A stretch of 64,000 nt of DNA from Pacificimonas sp963710205 (GCA_963710205.1 CAVPZG010000004.1:310001-374000); one strand, 5' to 3'; shown: positions 49,963 through 62,008, counted from the stretch's first letter. The notes: generated from the sequence alone by a model not told the origin. Numbers and translations are program-made.

Positions 49963-50392
49963 AACCGCCGGCTTTACGCTTGTCGAATTGATGGTGGTGC
50001 TGGCCATCATCGGCATATCGGCGGCGGTGGTGGTTTTGATGTTACCCGGCGCGGACGCGGCAGCGCGAACGGATGCGGAGCGCCTGGCCTCTCGCCTCCT
50101 GGCCGCCCGTGACCACGCGCTCTTTTCCGGACGGCAGACGGCGGCGGTGGTGGATGCGCGCGGATATCGGTTCGAGGAAAATGCCGGGGGCGAATGGACC
50201 ACCCTCATGGAAGCGCCGCTGAAAGCCGGCATATGGGATCAGCGCGTCACCGTCAGCAGTACCGCGCCGTTCCCGCTGCGCATCCGCTTTGACAGCGTCG
50301 GCACCGCGGACACTGCCGCGCTTAATCTGGCCAGCGGAGGAGAAACTGTGACCGTCTCGGTCCCGGCCAGCGGCGAGGCGCGGCTTCAATAA
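49934..50392 (+). CDS. gspH: Minor pseudopilin GspH
   Basis: 152 residues, prepilin leader AETAGFTLVELMVVLAIIGI with the cleavage site at G-FTLVE and a GspH-type C-terminal domain (RLASRLLAARDHALFSGRQT). Start ATG 49934, with GAGG six bases before it. It converges with the second tamB gene, overlapping 7 nt, and no gspI/J/K/L/M/C/D follow. Confidence 0.88.
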   Translation: MPISATGKAETAGFTLVELMVVLAIIGISAAVVVLMLPGADAAARTDAERLASRLLAARDHALFSGRQTAAVVDARGYRFEENAGGEWTTLMEAPLKAGIWDQRVTVSSTAPFPLRIRFDSVGTADTAALNLASGGETVTVSVPASGEARLQ

Positions 50393-53300
50393 TCCTTCGA
50401 ATAGCGGAAGTTCACGCCCTGTCCGCCCTGTGTCGAGACGCTGGAGAGCACGCTCAGCGCCTTGGTCAGGGCGATTTCGATCTGCGTCGCGGTGAAGCCG
50501 CGCGTGTCGGTGATGACCTCGACATAGACATCGTCGGCCAGATATTGCCCAACCGCGAGCGCCGTGCCGCGCCCGGTCCCTTCGTCGGCCCCCAGGATCT
50601 TTAACCGGTCGAAGCCGGTCGCACTCTGGATCTTGCCCAGCGGATTGAGGCCGCCGCCGCTGCCGCGCAGGCTGTTGAGTGCGGCGGCAAGCTGCACGGC
50701 CTCAAGCGCACCGAGTTCGGACGGCGGACCGCCAAACAGGATCAGCGACAGAATCTCGTCCTGCGGGCGGGCGGGACGGGATGAGAAGCTGATCTGCGGA
50801 TTATAGGCACGGCCGCCGATATTGATGAGCGCCGTGATGGAATCGATCTCGGTCTGCGCGACGATGTCGAGGCGCGGATTGATTTCGCGTTCACCGGTAA
50901 ACTCGATCAGACCGCGCTCCAGATCGAATTTCTGGCTTGCGAAGCCGAATTCGCCGCGCACCAGGTCGACCGTGCCATTGACGCGGTAGGCGCTGACCCG
51001 CCCGCCGACATTCATGTCCAGGCTCCATTCGGATTCCAGACCCATGCCGGTCACGAATATGCGGTTGTTGGCCTTGATGTCGATATCGAGCAGCCAGTCG
51101 CTGGGGACTTCGGCCTCGCCTTCGACGATATCATCCGGATCACGCAGCTTGGCGGGCTTGCGGCGCACGCCTTCCAGCTCGGTAATTTCTACGGCTCCCG
51201 AACGGACGATCCGATAGCGGGCTTCCGGCAGGTTGAGCGTGCCCGAAATCTTCGGCTGGACGCCCGGTCCGTTGACGATGTCCAGATTGCCGGACACCCG
51301 CGCGGAAACGCCTTCCGCGTCCGCAAGCTGGGCGTTGTCCATTCGCACCTTCAGATCGATGGGATAGCCCGCCGCGGCCGACACGCTGGCCCGGCCGACC
51401 GCGCTGACCGTACCTTCGCCCGCTCTGCCCACCGCCCGGTTCAGGATGAAATCCGTATTCGTGAAGCGCCCGTCGAGCGCGATGTCGGCAACCCGCGTTC
51501 CGAAAATCTCATTTTCATAGACCAGGCTGTTGGCCTTGACGACGCCCCTCAGCTGCGGCTCGCTCACGTCACCCGACACATCGGCGGCAACGGCGAGCGT
51601 GCCATCCAGCGACTGCCCCTTCAGCCCAGCGAAGGAGAACAGCGCGCTCGCGGGCCCATTGTAACGAAGGCCGCCGGACAGCGGTGAGTTCACCAGACGC
51701 TCTGACCATGTTCCCGTGCCGCTCGACAGCGGGGTTAGCGCGATCTTCATTCGACCCACCTGCCGTCCGCGCTCCCGCATCACGGCGTTCATGTTGCCGC
51801 CATCAGCATCCAGCCGTGCGGCCAGTTCCAGATCCACCGGCTGTGATACGGCTATGGCACCTGAACGCGTGAAATTGTCCAGTTGAAGGCGCATGTCCGC
51901 TTCGGGGAAGGCCGTTGACGAGGCCTGCGCGAAATCCAAACTGCCCGTTGCCGTGCCGCCGAAACCGCCCGCAGGTGCGAACGCGTTGATGATGCCAAGG
52001 TCGAATTTCTCGAACCGGCTTTGAAATTGCAGCCCGTCGCCATAGCTGCCGGCAACGCGCACATCGCCCTCGCGGAAGCGGATGCTGGTGGGTGCCAGCG
52101 TATAGGTGCCGCCGGAAATCGCGATGCGCGCGGGACGCACGGTCGCAAATGACTGATCGGCAACTTCGCCCTTTAGCGCTGCCACGATGGCATTCTTTGC
52201 CAGACGCGCGTTCAGCGCGACACTATAGGGTGTCGGTGCGCGCCCCTCCGCGACGATCTTCGCCGTGCCATTCAGTTCGCCGTCCACGTCGAAGGCGGCG
52301 CGTGCCTTCTGAACGCGGAATGTGCCATAGGTCACGCCCGCCAGCTGCGCGGTGCCGTCAATGCTTGGTCCACTGTCCGGCAGCAGCACGAGCATGTCGA
52401 TATCGGCGCGGCGAATGCCGATGGGTGTCTCGCCTTCCAGGTTCAGACCGCGAATACGCGCGTCCACATCGGCGGCCTGAACCGCACCGCGTGCCTGCAG
52501 TGCGACAGTGCCGCTGACGCCGTTTCCTGAAAGCGCGAGATCACCTGCGAACGGTCCTGCCGCGGCCTGCCTCAATCTGCCGGACGCGGCGATCCCCGCC
52601 AGCGTCACGCGGCGGATATCGATCATCAGCTGATCGCCGGTCGCCACCAGCAGGTCGGCATCGAAGGGGCCATAGGCCGTGCCGCCCTTTGCCTTCACGT
52701 CATAACCCGCGGATGTGCCGCGAATGACGGCGTCAACATCGGTGAACATCAGCGGACGTTTCGCCCGTACCCGGATAACAGGCGCATCCGCAGTGCCGCT
52801 GATCTGCGTGGTGAAGGGACCATAGGCGCGGCTGTTGCCCGTCAGACTGGCCGTGATCTGCCCTTCCGCATTGTAGCGCGCGCTGCCCGTGGCCGCCGCG
52901 CCCGGGGCCTTCAGCCGCAGATTGTCGACGCCGTAAACCCCGTTACCCGGCGCAACCAGATTGGCGGTAATGAGGGCATTGCCGCCCAGAAAGTCGCGGA
53001 TGCTTTCATTGTCGATACGCTTCGTCTGTACGCGCAGCGGCCCGCGCAGGCCAAAGCCGCCATTTGGCCCCGGAACAAGTTCGATTTCCGTCCGGACGTC
53101 GACCAGACCAAGCCCGGCCACTTCATAATCGTTCACCGCGCCCTGAATGCCGCCGGTGTAGGTTCCGCTGGCGAAGTCCGCGACGATGACGGCAGTGGCG
53201 TCGATACGGTCGCTTGTGAATTTCAGGTCATCCGTCGCGGCGCGTCCGTCGGCGATCAGAAAGGTGCCGTTCGCTTGCAGATTGGTAAGCAGTCCGCCGA

Positions 53301-54621
53301 CCGCATCGTTGAGGCCAGTGACGCGCGACGCGGTCATGCTGAGCGGCACGGTCATGCGTCCGTCTTCGCTTGTGCCGTCTCCCGATGCCCTCAGGTCCTC
53401 GACCAGCACGTCGCCGAAACCGATGGCCTCGGCTGTCACTGCATAGGAAAATGCTGGCGCGGCAAAGGCGCCGTCTGCACTCACCGTCGCGCGAATGCCG
53501 CGTCCAGCGACCCCTTCGGCAATCCCACCGGGTTCGAGCAGCTGTGCATCCACACGGAAATCGCTCAGGCGGCTTTGCGCCATGTCGACGCCGCCTGCCG
53601 CATCCAGTGCGAAAGCTGAAGACCGCAGCGCCAGATCGACGGTCGCAACGCGCGCTTCCGAAAAGGCGGTGGTCAGGTCGATATCGAGCTGCGGAGAGGT
53701 CATGCGGACCGCCGGTCCCTCCATGATCGCCGCCAGCTTCAGCGGCCCCCTCGCACGAAACGTGCCGTCGCGCGCGCTCAGGTCCAGCGCGGCCAGTTCC
53801 GCCTCGCCTGACTGCGCCGCCAGCCTGCCGTTCCATGCGGTCCAGCTGCCATCGCCGGTCAGGGTCGCCGTCAGGGGCTCGGCAATTCCCGTCAGACCCG
53901 CGACCAGCCCGTCGGCGGGCGCGGCGACATCAAGCTTTACGTCGAGCCGGTCATCATCCGGCACGGCGTCCAGGATCAGCGACAGCCGGTCACCGCCCGA
54001 GATGCCATCGCCCTCCAGCGCCCGCGCGTCGGCGTTCAGCTGTGCGCGGCCATCGGCGATGTGAACTTCGCCGTTCATGGTCAGCGCGTGGCGTTGACCA
54101 GTGACGGCCTCGCCAATATCCAGACGCCCGACCTCAAGCCGTCCCACATCGATATCGAAATCCGGCAGCAGCGGCGCGTCGGGGTCGGTTTCCGTTTCGT
54201 TCAGGGTTGGCAGCCGCGTCAGCGTCGCCTGCGGCACGATCAGCGCATCGACATTCAGGTGGCTCGATATGAAATCGAACGGATGCCAGTCGACCGTCGC
54301 CTGCGGCACCGTCATGAAGACGCCTTCGGGATCGGCCAGCGACAGGTCGCGCACGGTCATCTCACCATAAAGCGAACCGTCGATCTCGGCGATGTCGATG
54401 TCCAGGCCGTTTTCCAGCTCCAGCCCGTTGATCTGCGAGACGACGAACCTGCGTCCCGGCGCAGTGTCGATGGCGAAAACGAGGAGCGTGACCAGCAGGA
54501 TCAGGCCAACCAGTACGATGCCCGCCCATTTCAGGAAGGTGGCTGGACCGGCACTTTCCCTGTCGCCCCGTTCAGGCTCGTCCTGTTCGATGTCGTCCGG
54601 CGTGTAGCTTTCGTCAGCCAT
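50386..54621 (-). CDS. tamB: TamB-like translocation/assembly protein, second copy
   Basis: 1411 residues, close to the 1406 of the first copy. One transmembrane helix near the N-terminus (WAGIVLVGLILLVTLLVFAI), then the long AsmA-like beta region, ending in the DUF490 domain (GGRAYNPQISFSSRPARPQD; NFRYSKDY). The C-terminus YSKDY parallels VSKDY of copy 1, and INVGGRVS-type segments are shared. The start ATG (54619-54621) overlaps the tamA2 stop (TGATG). Converges with gspH. Confidence 0.93.
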   Translation of the reverse strand: MADESYTPDDIEQDEPERGDRESAGPATFLKWAGIVLVGLILLVTLLVFAIDTAPGRRFVVSQINGLELENGLDIDIAEIDGSLYGEMTVRDLSLADPEGVFMTVPQATVDWHPFDFISSHLNVDALIVPQATLTRLPTLNETETDPDAPLLPDFDIDVGRLEVGRLDIGEAVTGQRHALTMNGEVHIADGRAQLNADARALEGDGISGGDRLSLILDAVPDDDRLDVKLDVAAPADGLVAGLTGIAEPLTATLTGDGSWTAWNGRLAAQSGEAELAALDLSARDGTFRARGPLKLAAIMEGPAVRMTSPQLDIDLTTAFSEARVATVDLALRSSAFALDAAGGVDMAQSRLSDFRVDAQLLEPGGIAEGVAGRGIRATVSADGAFAAPAFSYAVTAEAIGFGDVLVEDLRASGDGTSEDGRMTVPLSMTASRVTGLNDAVGGLLTNLQANGTFLIADGRAATDDLKFTSDRIDATAVIVADFASGTYTGGIQGAVNDYEVAGLGLVDVRTEIELVPGPNGGFGLRGPLRVQTKRIDNESIRDFLGGNALITANLVAPGNGVYGVDNLRLKAPGAAATGSARYNAEGQITASLTGNSRAYGPFTTQISGTADAPVIRVRAKRPLMFTDVDAVIRGTSAGYDVKAKGGTAYGPFDADLLVATGDQLMIDIRRVTLAGIAASGRLRQAAAGPFAGDLALSGNGVSGTVALQARGAVQAADVDARIRGLNLEGETPIGIRRADIDMLVLLPDSGPSIDGTAQLAGVTYGTFRVQKARAAFDVDGELNGTAKIVAEGRAPTPYSVALNARLAKNAIVAALKGEVADQSFATVRPARIAISGGTYTLAPTSIRFREGDVRVAGSYGDGLQFQSRFEKFDLGIINAFAPAGGFGGTATGSLDFAQASSTAFPEADMRLQLDNFTRSGAIAVSQPVDLELAARLDADGGNMNAVMRERGRQVGRMKIALTPLSSGTGTWSERLVNSPLSGGLRYNGPASALFSFAGLKGQSLDGTLAVAADVSGDVSEPQLRGVVKANSLVYENEIFGTRVADIALDGRFTNTDFILNRAVGRAGEGTVSAVGRASVSAAAGYPIDLKVRMDNAQLADAEGVSARVSGNLDIVNGPGVQPKISGTLNLPEARYRIVRSGAVEITELEGVRRKPAKLRDPDDIVEGEAEVPSDWLLDIDIKANNRIFVTGMGLESEWSLDMNVGGRVSAYRVNGTVDLVRGEFGFASQKFDLERGLIEFTGEREINPRLDIVAQTEIDSITALINIGGRAYNPQISFSSRPARPQDEILSLILFGGPPSELGALEAVQLAAALNSLRGSGGGLNPLGKIQSATGFDRLKILGADEGTGRGTALAVGQYLADDVYVEVITDTRGFTATQIEIALTKALSVLSSVSTQGGQGVNFRYSKDY

Positions 54622-56708
54622 CAGAATGCCTGCCCGATGGAGATATAGACACCGAACCGCGCCTCACCCGGCCTGCGGTTCAGCGGCATGGCGATGTCCG
54701 CGCGGAACGGGCCAAAGTTGGTGTAATAGCGTGCGCCGATGCCAACGCCGTAGCGCATGCCGTCAAAACCCGGATACTGCTCCTCGTAAACCTGGCCCGC
54801 ATCGACGAACGCCACGGCGCCGAAATTGCCGAAGCGGTAGCGGCCTTCGACAGCCCCTTCGACGACACTGCGACCGCCAAGGTAGAAATAGTCGACATTG
54901 GGATTTTCAGGATCGTCCGGATCCGGCGTTACGATCGTCTCACGCGGGCCGATCTGCTGATAGCCGAAGCCGCGCACCGACCCGCCGCCGCCCGCATAGA
55001 GCCGCCGGGATGGCGCGATATCGTCGCGGCCCACGCCGTAGATGCTGCCAAACCGGAATCGACCGGCCAGCACGAAGCTCTCGCCGAGCCCCTGATACCC
55101 GCTCAGGTCCACCTGGTTGCGGATGTAGGGATCGAACCCGCCGCCCTGCAGCGATGCCTCGGGGCTGGACCGCACCGTGACGCGAAATCCCTTGGTGGGA
55201 TCGAGCAGATTGTCCGAACTGTCATAGCCGATCTGACCGGGAAGGGCGGCGATCAGATATGTGCTGCGCGGGTCCGTACCCGTTGCCGGATTGAAGCGCG
55301 TTTCCTGTGAGCCGATCAGCTCGAATCCATAGGCATAGGTCCAGCGCTTCTGCCAGATGGGCGTCGACTCGCGGCTGATGCGACCCACAAGCGCGATGGT
55401 CCGCGCATTATAGGCGTCAAAATCCTGCCGCCGCACATCGAGGCCCAGCTGTACCGTCCGGTCCCGCTGCCCTGCGTTCGAACGGCGGAACAGCGCGCCA
55501 ATCCCCTGTTCCTGCGTGCCGATGACGGCATTCGCTTCCAGCGCGCCTTCGGGCGGAAAGGCATTGCGATTGATCCAGCGGCCTTCGACGCGGAATCCCT
55601 GTCCCGTACCGTAACCGGCCTCGGCCTGCAGGGAGCGGGTCGGCCCTTCCTCCTGACGCACGAGCAGATCGACATATTCCGTTCCGTCCGGACCTTCTTC
55701 GCCCGTCCGCACGGGTTCGATGGAAACGCTGTTGAACAGACTGGTGGCGATCATCGCCTCTCGCAGGTCATCCTGCTTGCGAACGTCGTACAGGTCGCCT
55801 CTGTCGAAACGCGACAGTACATCGATATGCCCGGGATCGAAGACCGCACCCTCTTCCACCTGAATCCCGCGAAAACTGGCGCGGGGACCAAGGTCCACGG
55901 GCAGGGTGTAATCGCCAGTCTTGGTCTCTCCATCCAGCAGGATGTCCCGGTCTTCCACCTTGGCGAACGGATAGCCATTATAGGGAAACAGCAGGCTGAC
56001 CGAGGCTTCGGCGGAAACCACGTTGTCGGCGATGATGGGCTCGCCGACCTTCACTTCCAGGTTCCTCGAAACGAGACCGGCCGGGATCGCCTTGTCCTCG
56101 CCCACGATACGGATGCTCGAAAATTCATATTGCTGGCCGGGGTTCACAACCAGTTCCACGCGGTATCGTCCGTCGGCCTCGGCGGGCAGGATAATCTCAC
56201 TGTCGGCAACAGCGTCATAATAGCCGCGCGAACGGAGGAAACGAATGGCGCTTGCCGCATCCTCTTCGGCGCGCGCCGTCAGCTGCGCCGCGTTGGCGGC
56301 CTCGTTATCGCCCTGTTCCAGGGCGGAAATCGCGCGGAACTCAGCTTCCAGTCCGACCTCGTCAAGTCCCTCCACCACCAGCCTGTAGCCGATGGCGGGC
56401 GCTGCCGCGGCAGCTTCCTCCGTCGGCGCTTCCGGGACCGTGACATCGAATCCCTCCAGCGGTTCCAGCGGCGCAGCCAGCGCCCCGTCCTCCAGTGGAA
56501 TGTCGGAAATCGTTTCCGCCGCTGTTCCGTCCATCAGGCTCGGCAGCGCCTTTATGTCGTCCGGCGTGTCGTCGCTGACAGGCGCGTCCGCCGCGGGGGC
56601 AGTCTCCACCGTCCGCTCATCGAGCGATGGCAGCGCATTTTCAAACGCCTCGTCATCGATAACCGGATCTTCGCCCTCCGCGCCGACCGCCGAAACATCC
56701 TGCGCCAT
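54621..56708 (-). CDS. tamA: TamA/BamA-family outer-membrane protein, second copy, with start codon problem
   Basis: 695 residues from the ATG at 56706-56708, which leaves no signal peptide. Upstream in the same frame the codons encode STFRVLYPFIAASLSVSLPA then MAQ, a convincing signal sequence with a cut after MAQ, but no ATG, GTG or TTG precedes it before a stop. An ATT (56769-56771) could start it, or a one-base loss in the A5 run (complement of 56784-56788) would join it to a GTG at 56809-56811. The rest has an acidic region (1-120), POTRA domains and a barrel with YAGGGGSVRGFGYQ, ending YISIGQAF. Confidence 0.85.
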   Translation of the reverse strand: MAQDVSAVGAEGEDPVIDDEAFENALPSLDERTVETAPAADAPVSDDTPDDIKALPSLMDGTAAETISDIPLEDGALAAPLEPLEGFDVTVPEAPTEEAAAAAPAIGYRLVVEGLDEVGLEAEFRAISALEQGDNEAANAAQLTARAEEDAASAIRFLRSRGYYDAVADSEIILPAEADGRYRVELVVNPGQQYEFSSIRIVGEDKAIPAGLVSRNLEVKVGEPIIADNVVSAEASVSLLFPYNGYPFAKVEDRDILLDGETKTGDYTLPVDLGPRASFRGIQVEEGAVFDPGHIDVLSRFDRGDLYDVRKQDDLREAMIATSLFNSVSIEPVRTGEEGPDGTEYVDLLVRQEEGPTRSLQAEAGYGTGQGFRVEGRWINRNAFPPEGALEANAVIGTQEQGIGALFRRSNAGQRDRTVQLGLDVRRQDFDAYNARTIALVGRISRESTPIWQKRWTYAYGFELIGSQETRFNPATGTDPRSTYLIAALPGQIGYDSSDNLLDPTKGFRVTVRSSPEASLQGGGFDPYIRNQVDLSGYQGLGESFVLAGRFRFGSIYGVGRDDIAPSRRLYAGGGGSVRGFGYQQIGPRETIVTPDPDDPENPNVDYFYLGGRSVVEGAVEGRYRFGNFGAVAFVDAGQVYEEQYPGFDGMRYGVGIGARYYTNFGPFRADIAMPLNRRPGEARFGVYISIGQAF

Positions 56709-56939
56709 CGCGGGCAGGGAGACAGACAGGCTCGCAGCGATGAATGGGTACAGGACGCGGAAAGTCGAAATGATGAAATCTGCTTTTTCTGAATGTCGAA
56801 GGTACGAACACCGTTCCGGGCTATCCTGTTCCCGCAGCTAGCCTATCTTTGCACAGCGGGCAAATCCACATCGCGTCATCCTGCGGGGGTGGCGATACGC
56901 CGGTTTTTTCGCTTTAAGCAGGGCCAAAGGAGATATGGC

Positions 56940-59075
<2,136 letters not shown>

Positions 59076-59094
59076 GCGGCAATGGCAAGAGCTG

Positions 59095-59882
59095 ATGCTC
59101 GGCTTTTCGGTCGACGCCTTGCTGTCAAAGGCGAGGGGAGGTGGTCGCCTCAGGATGGGGCTCGTCAAGCTTGAGGAGCGCGAATGGCTTCAGCCCGGTC
59201 CCGACCTTGCCGCTCGTTCAGACGGGTTTGCGGCCTTTCCCCAGGGTTTACAAATATTGCCGGAAGGTGAGGCCGCCGGCGCTGAACTGGCCGCGATGCT
59301 CGGCCTCTCCGGCGGGCTCGCGGATGCCGCCCTGGCCCATCATGAGGACATGTGCCTTCTCACCCCTCGCCCTTGCGACGGGCAATATCGGCTCGTTGGC
59401 GCGGCGGTGGCGTGGCCGTCCGACTGGGTGCCATCGGAAAAACTCGGGCTGCCGCTTCGCGCTATGCATGCCCCGATCCAGGGCTATCGGGAACAGCTCG
59501 CGGCGGGCGTCGACAAGTTCATGGCGAGCTTAACTCCGGCACGATCTATGGCCGCTGCAACTGGTTCATTGCCGCGACGGGCGCACGCCGCTGGATCGCG
59601 GGCCCGCCCGAAATCGCCTTCGCACATGTCACGGCCGATAATGCGGGCGAAACGCTCTTTGTGCGCTCCGAACGACAGACGCTCCGCCGCCTTCCACGAA
59701 CCGGTGCGATCCTGTTCACCATCGGTATCTATGTCGAACCGCTAGGGGCGTTGTCCAGCGCGGGCATCGCACGCCTCGCCGAGGCCATTTCCCACCTCGT
59801 GCAAGGGGAAGACGACCGCCGCGGTTCCCGTGTCTATGCCAGCTCTCTGGTCCGGTTCGCAAAGCTGCGGGAAGGGTGTTGA
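59095..59882 (+). pseudogene. Frameshifted DUF3445 (heme-dependent oxidative N-demethylase family) gene
   Basis: The N-terminal part (MLGFSVDALLSKARGGGRLR, VAWPSDWVPSEKLGLPLRAM, HAPIQGYREQLAAGVDKFMA) and the C-terminal part (SGTIYGRCNWFIAATG, HVTADNAGETLFVRSERQTL, TGAILFTIGIYVEPLG) form one DUF3445 protein but are in different frames. The break is at about 59527-59528, where one base is missing; the first frame then runs to a stop at 59743-59745. No second frame repairs it. Either a recent loss or a sequencing/assembly error. Otherwise all parts of the domain look conserved. Confidence 0.8.
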
Positions 59883-59956
59883 AAAACGATTCTGCCGCGA
59901 AAAATTCCGCCGAGTAACCCCTCGCGCCGCGTATGTCGCCGCGTTAAGGGCACGTA

Positions 59957-61576
59957 ATGCCACGCCAGACCGCCGCTAAACTTGAACTCCGCAACGCCGT
60001 ACCTGCGGACGTGCCGAAAATCGTCGCCCTGATCGGGAAGACCTATGCGGGCGTTGAAAATTACACCCGCAGCATGATCCGCGGCCAGATCAACAATTTC
60101 CCGGACGGACAGTTCGTTGTCGTCATGGCCGGGGAAATTGTCGGTTATTGCGCGTCTTCCCGTATCGACGAGGCCGTGGCGCTCGCGCCGCACGACTGGG
60201 AAACCATTTCCGGCAACGGCTATGGGAGCCGCCACGATCCGACGGGCGACTGGCTTTACGGTATCGAGATGGTGGTGTCGGCGGAACAGCGCGGCATGCG
60301 CATCGGGCGGCGTCTTTATGAAGCGCGCCGCAACCTCGTCGAACGGCTGGAGCTCAAGGGCGTCGTCTTTGGCGGACGCATGCCGGGATATGCCCGCGCG
60401 CACCGCCGCCGCAAGGACCGGGTGGAAACCCCGCAGGATTATGTCGACGGCGTCGCCGAGGGAAAGCTGCGCGACACGACGCTTGGCTTCCAGATCAAGA
60501 ATGGCTTCCAACCCATCGGCGTCCTCGAAAATTATCTGCCGGAGGATCTGCCGTCGGGCGGTCACGCCGCGCACATGATCTGGCGCAACCCTTATGTGGA
60601 CCCAGAGGAAAATCGCGAGTTTCGCGTGCAGCGCGGCGTTCGCGGCGTCCGGCTGGCCACGGTCCAGCTGCAGGCTCGCGCCGTGAAGGATTTCGACGAG
60701 TTCGTGTCCAACATCGAATATTTCGTCGATGTCGCTGCCGATTATGGCGCGGATTTCGTTGTATTTCCTGAACTCTTCACGCTTTCGTTGCTTAGTTTCG
60801 AAACGAAAAAGCTGACCCCCATGCAGGCGATTGACCGCCTGTCCGAACATACCGAGCCGCTGGTGGAGGCGCTGTCCACGCTGGCGCTGGCCTATAATGT
60901 CAACATCATCGGCGGCTCGCACCCGACGCGAACCCCCGATGGCGACATCCAGAATGTCGCCTATGTCTGCCTGCGCGATGGCAGCGTGCACGCGCAGGAA
61001 AAAATTCATCCGACACCCGACGAGAATTACTGGTGGAATATCAAGGGGGGCGACGATGTCGGCGTCATCCAGACGGACTGCGGGCCGATCGGTGTTCTGA
61101 TCTGCTACGACTCGGAATTTCCCGAGCTTGCCCGCCGCCTGGTCGATGAGGGCGCGCAGATCATCTTCACGCCGTTCTGCACCGACAGCCGCCAGGGCTA
61201 CATGCGCGTGCGCTATTGCTGTCAGGCCCGCGCCGTCGAAAACCAGTGTTTCGTCGTCATGTCGGGAAATGTCGGAAATCTGCCCGGGGTCGACAATATG
61301 GACATTCAATATGCCCAAAGCTGCATATTGACGCCCTGCGACTTCCCCTTTGCGCGCGACGGCATCGCCGCGGAGGCCAGCGAGAATATCGAGACTCTGA
61401 CGATCGCTGACGTCAATCTCGACGACCTGACATGGGCACGCGCGGAGGGGACGGTCAGGAACCTCAGCGATCGCCGCTTTGATCTTTACCGGATCGACTG
61501 GACGAAATCGTCGCGCGCGAAACCGCCGCCCGCCCATGGCCACCATTCGTCGAACAGGTCACCGGGTGGCGGATGA
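59957..61576 (+). CDS. GNAT acetyltransferase-nitrilase fusion protein
   Basis: 539 residues. N-terminal GNAT domain (about 8-205) with VVSAEQRGMRIGRRLYEARR as the acetyl-CoA loop, fused to a C-terminal carbon-nitrogen hydrolase whose catalytic residues are intact: Glu272 in FPELF, Lys349 in QEKIHPTPDE and Cys383 in ICYDSEFPE. Such bifunctional proteins are found in alphaproteobacteria; the linked reactions and substrate are not known. Upstream gap of 74 bp, no clear promoter. Confidence 0.92.
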   Translation: MPRQTAAKLELRNAVPADVPKIVALIGKTYAGVENYTRSMIRGQINNFPDGQFVVVMAGEIVGYCASSRIDEAVALAPHDWETISGNGYGSRHDPTGDWLYGIEMVVSAEQRGMRIGRRLYEARRNLVERLELKGVVFGGRMPGYARAHRRRKDRVETPQDYVDGVAEGKLRDTTLGFQIKNGFQPIGVLENYLPEDLPSGGHAAHMIWRNPYVDPEENREFRVQRGVRGVRLATVQLQARAVKDFDEFVSNIEYFVDVAADYGADFVVFPELFTLSLLSFETKKLTPMQAIDRLSEHTEPLVEALSTLALAYNVNIIGGSHPTRTPDGDIQNVAYVCLRDGSVHAQEKIHPTPDENYWWNIKGGDDVGVIQTDCGPIGVLICYDSEFPELARRLVDEGAQIIFTPFCTDSRQGYMRVRYCCQARAVENQCFVVMSGNVGNLPGVDNMDIQYAQSCILTPCDFPFARDGIAAEASENIETLTIADVNLDDLTWARAEGTVRNLSDRRFDLYRIDWTKSSRAKPPPAHGHHSSNRSPGGG

Positions 61577-61600
61577 ACCCGCGTTTCCGTTGGCGGCGGG

Positions 61601-62008
61601 CTAGCGGCTGGCGAGCGCGTCCAGATAGGTCTTGATGCGCTTCGCATTCGCGCCGAAGTCGTCGCGGCCAACGCGCGATTTCGAGCGGACATCGATACGG
61701 CTGCCACCATCCTCGGCGCGGACCCGGACGACGATATCATCCTTGAACCGCAGGATTCTGGTCGTCGCGACGGCTTCGATCAGGCCCGCGTCCGCATCGG
61801 TCCCGGCGATCTTCCAGCCCTGCGCTTTGGCCACGTCCAGTGCGGTATCGAACGCGGCGCGCGGCGGCATTTCGAGTTTCAGCGGGGCAAGTTCGCCATG
61901 TTTGCGCGTGTGTTCGGCAATGATCTCCCTGTCGAAATCCGCCGGGCCGTCCTTGCCGAGCGTGAAGCGCGGCGGATTGATCAGGTCGGTCGTGGCATCG
62001 TTGATCAT
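61601..62008 (-). CDS. DUF1499 family protein
   Basis: 135 residues. ALDVAKAQGWKIAGTDADAG, then LIEAVATTRILRFKDDIVVR and RIDVRSKSRVGRDDFGANAK are the family's conserved strands. No function is known. Start ATG 62006-62008 overlaps the rppH stop by 4 nt; the frame upstream is an artefact. Confidence 0.85.
   Translation of the reverse strand: MINDATTDLINPPRFTLGKDGPADFDREIIAEHTRKHGELAPLKLEMPPRAAFDTALDVAKAQGWKIAGTDADAGLIEAVATTRILRFKDDIVVRVRAEDGGSRIDVRSKSRVGRDDFGANAKRIKTYLDALASR

Noticed and set aside
59834..61546. 570-codon minus-strand frame opposite the GNAT-nitrilase gene
   Set aside because: Shadow of the real gene; composition biased and no family similarity.
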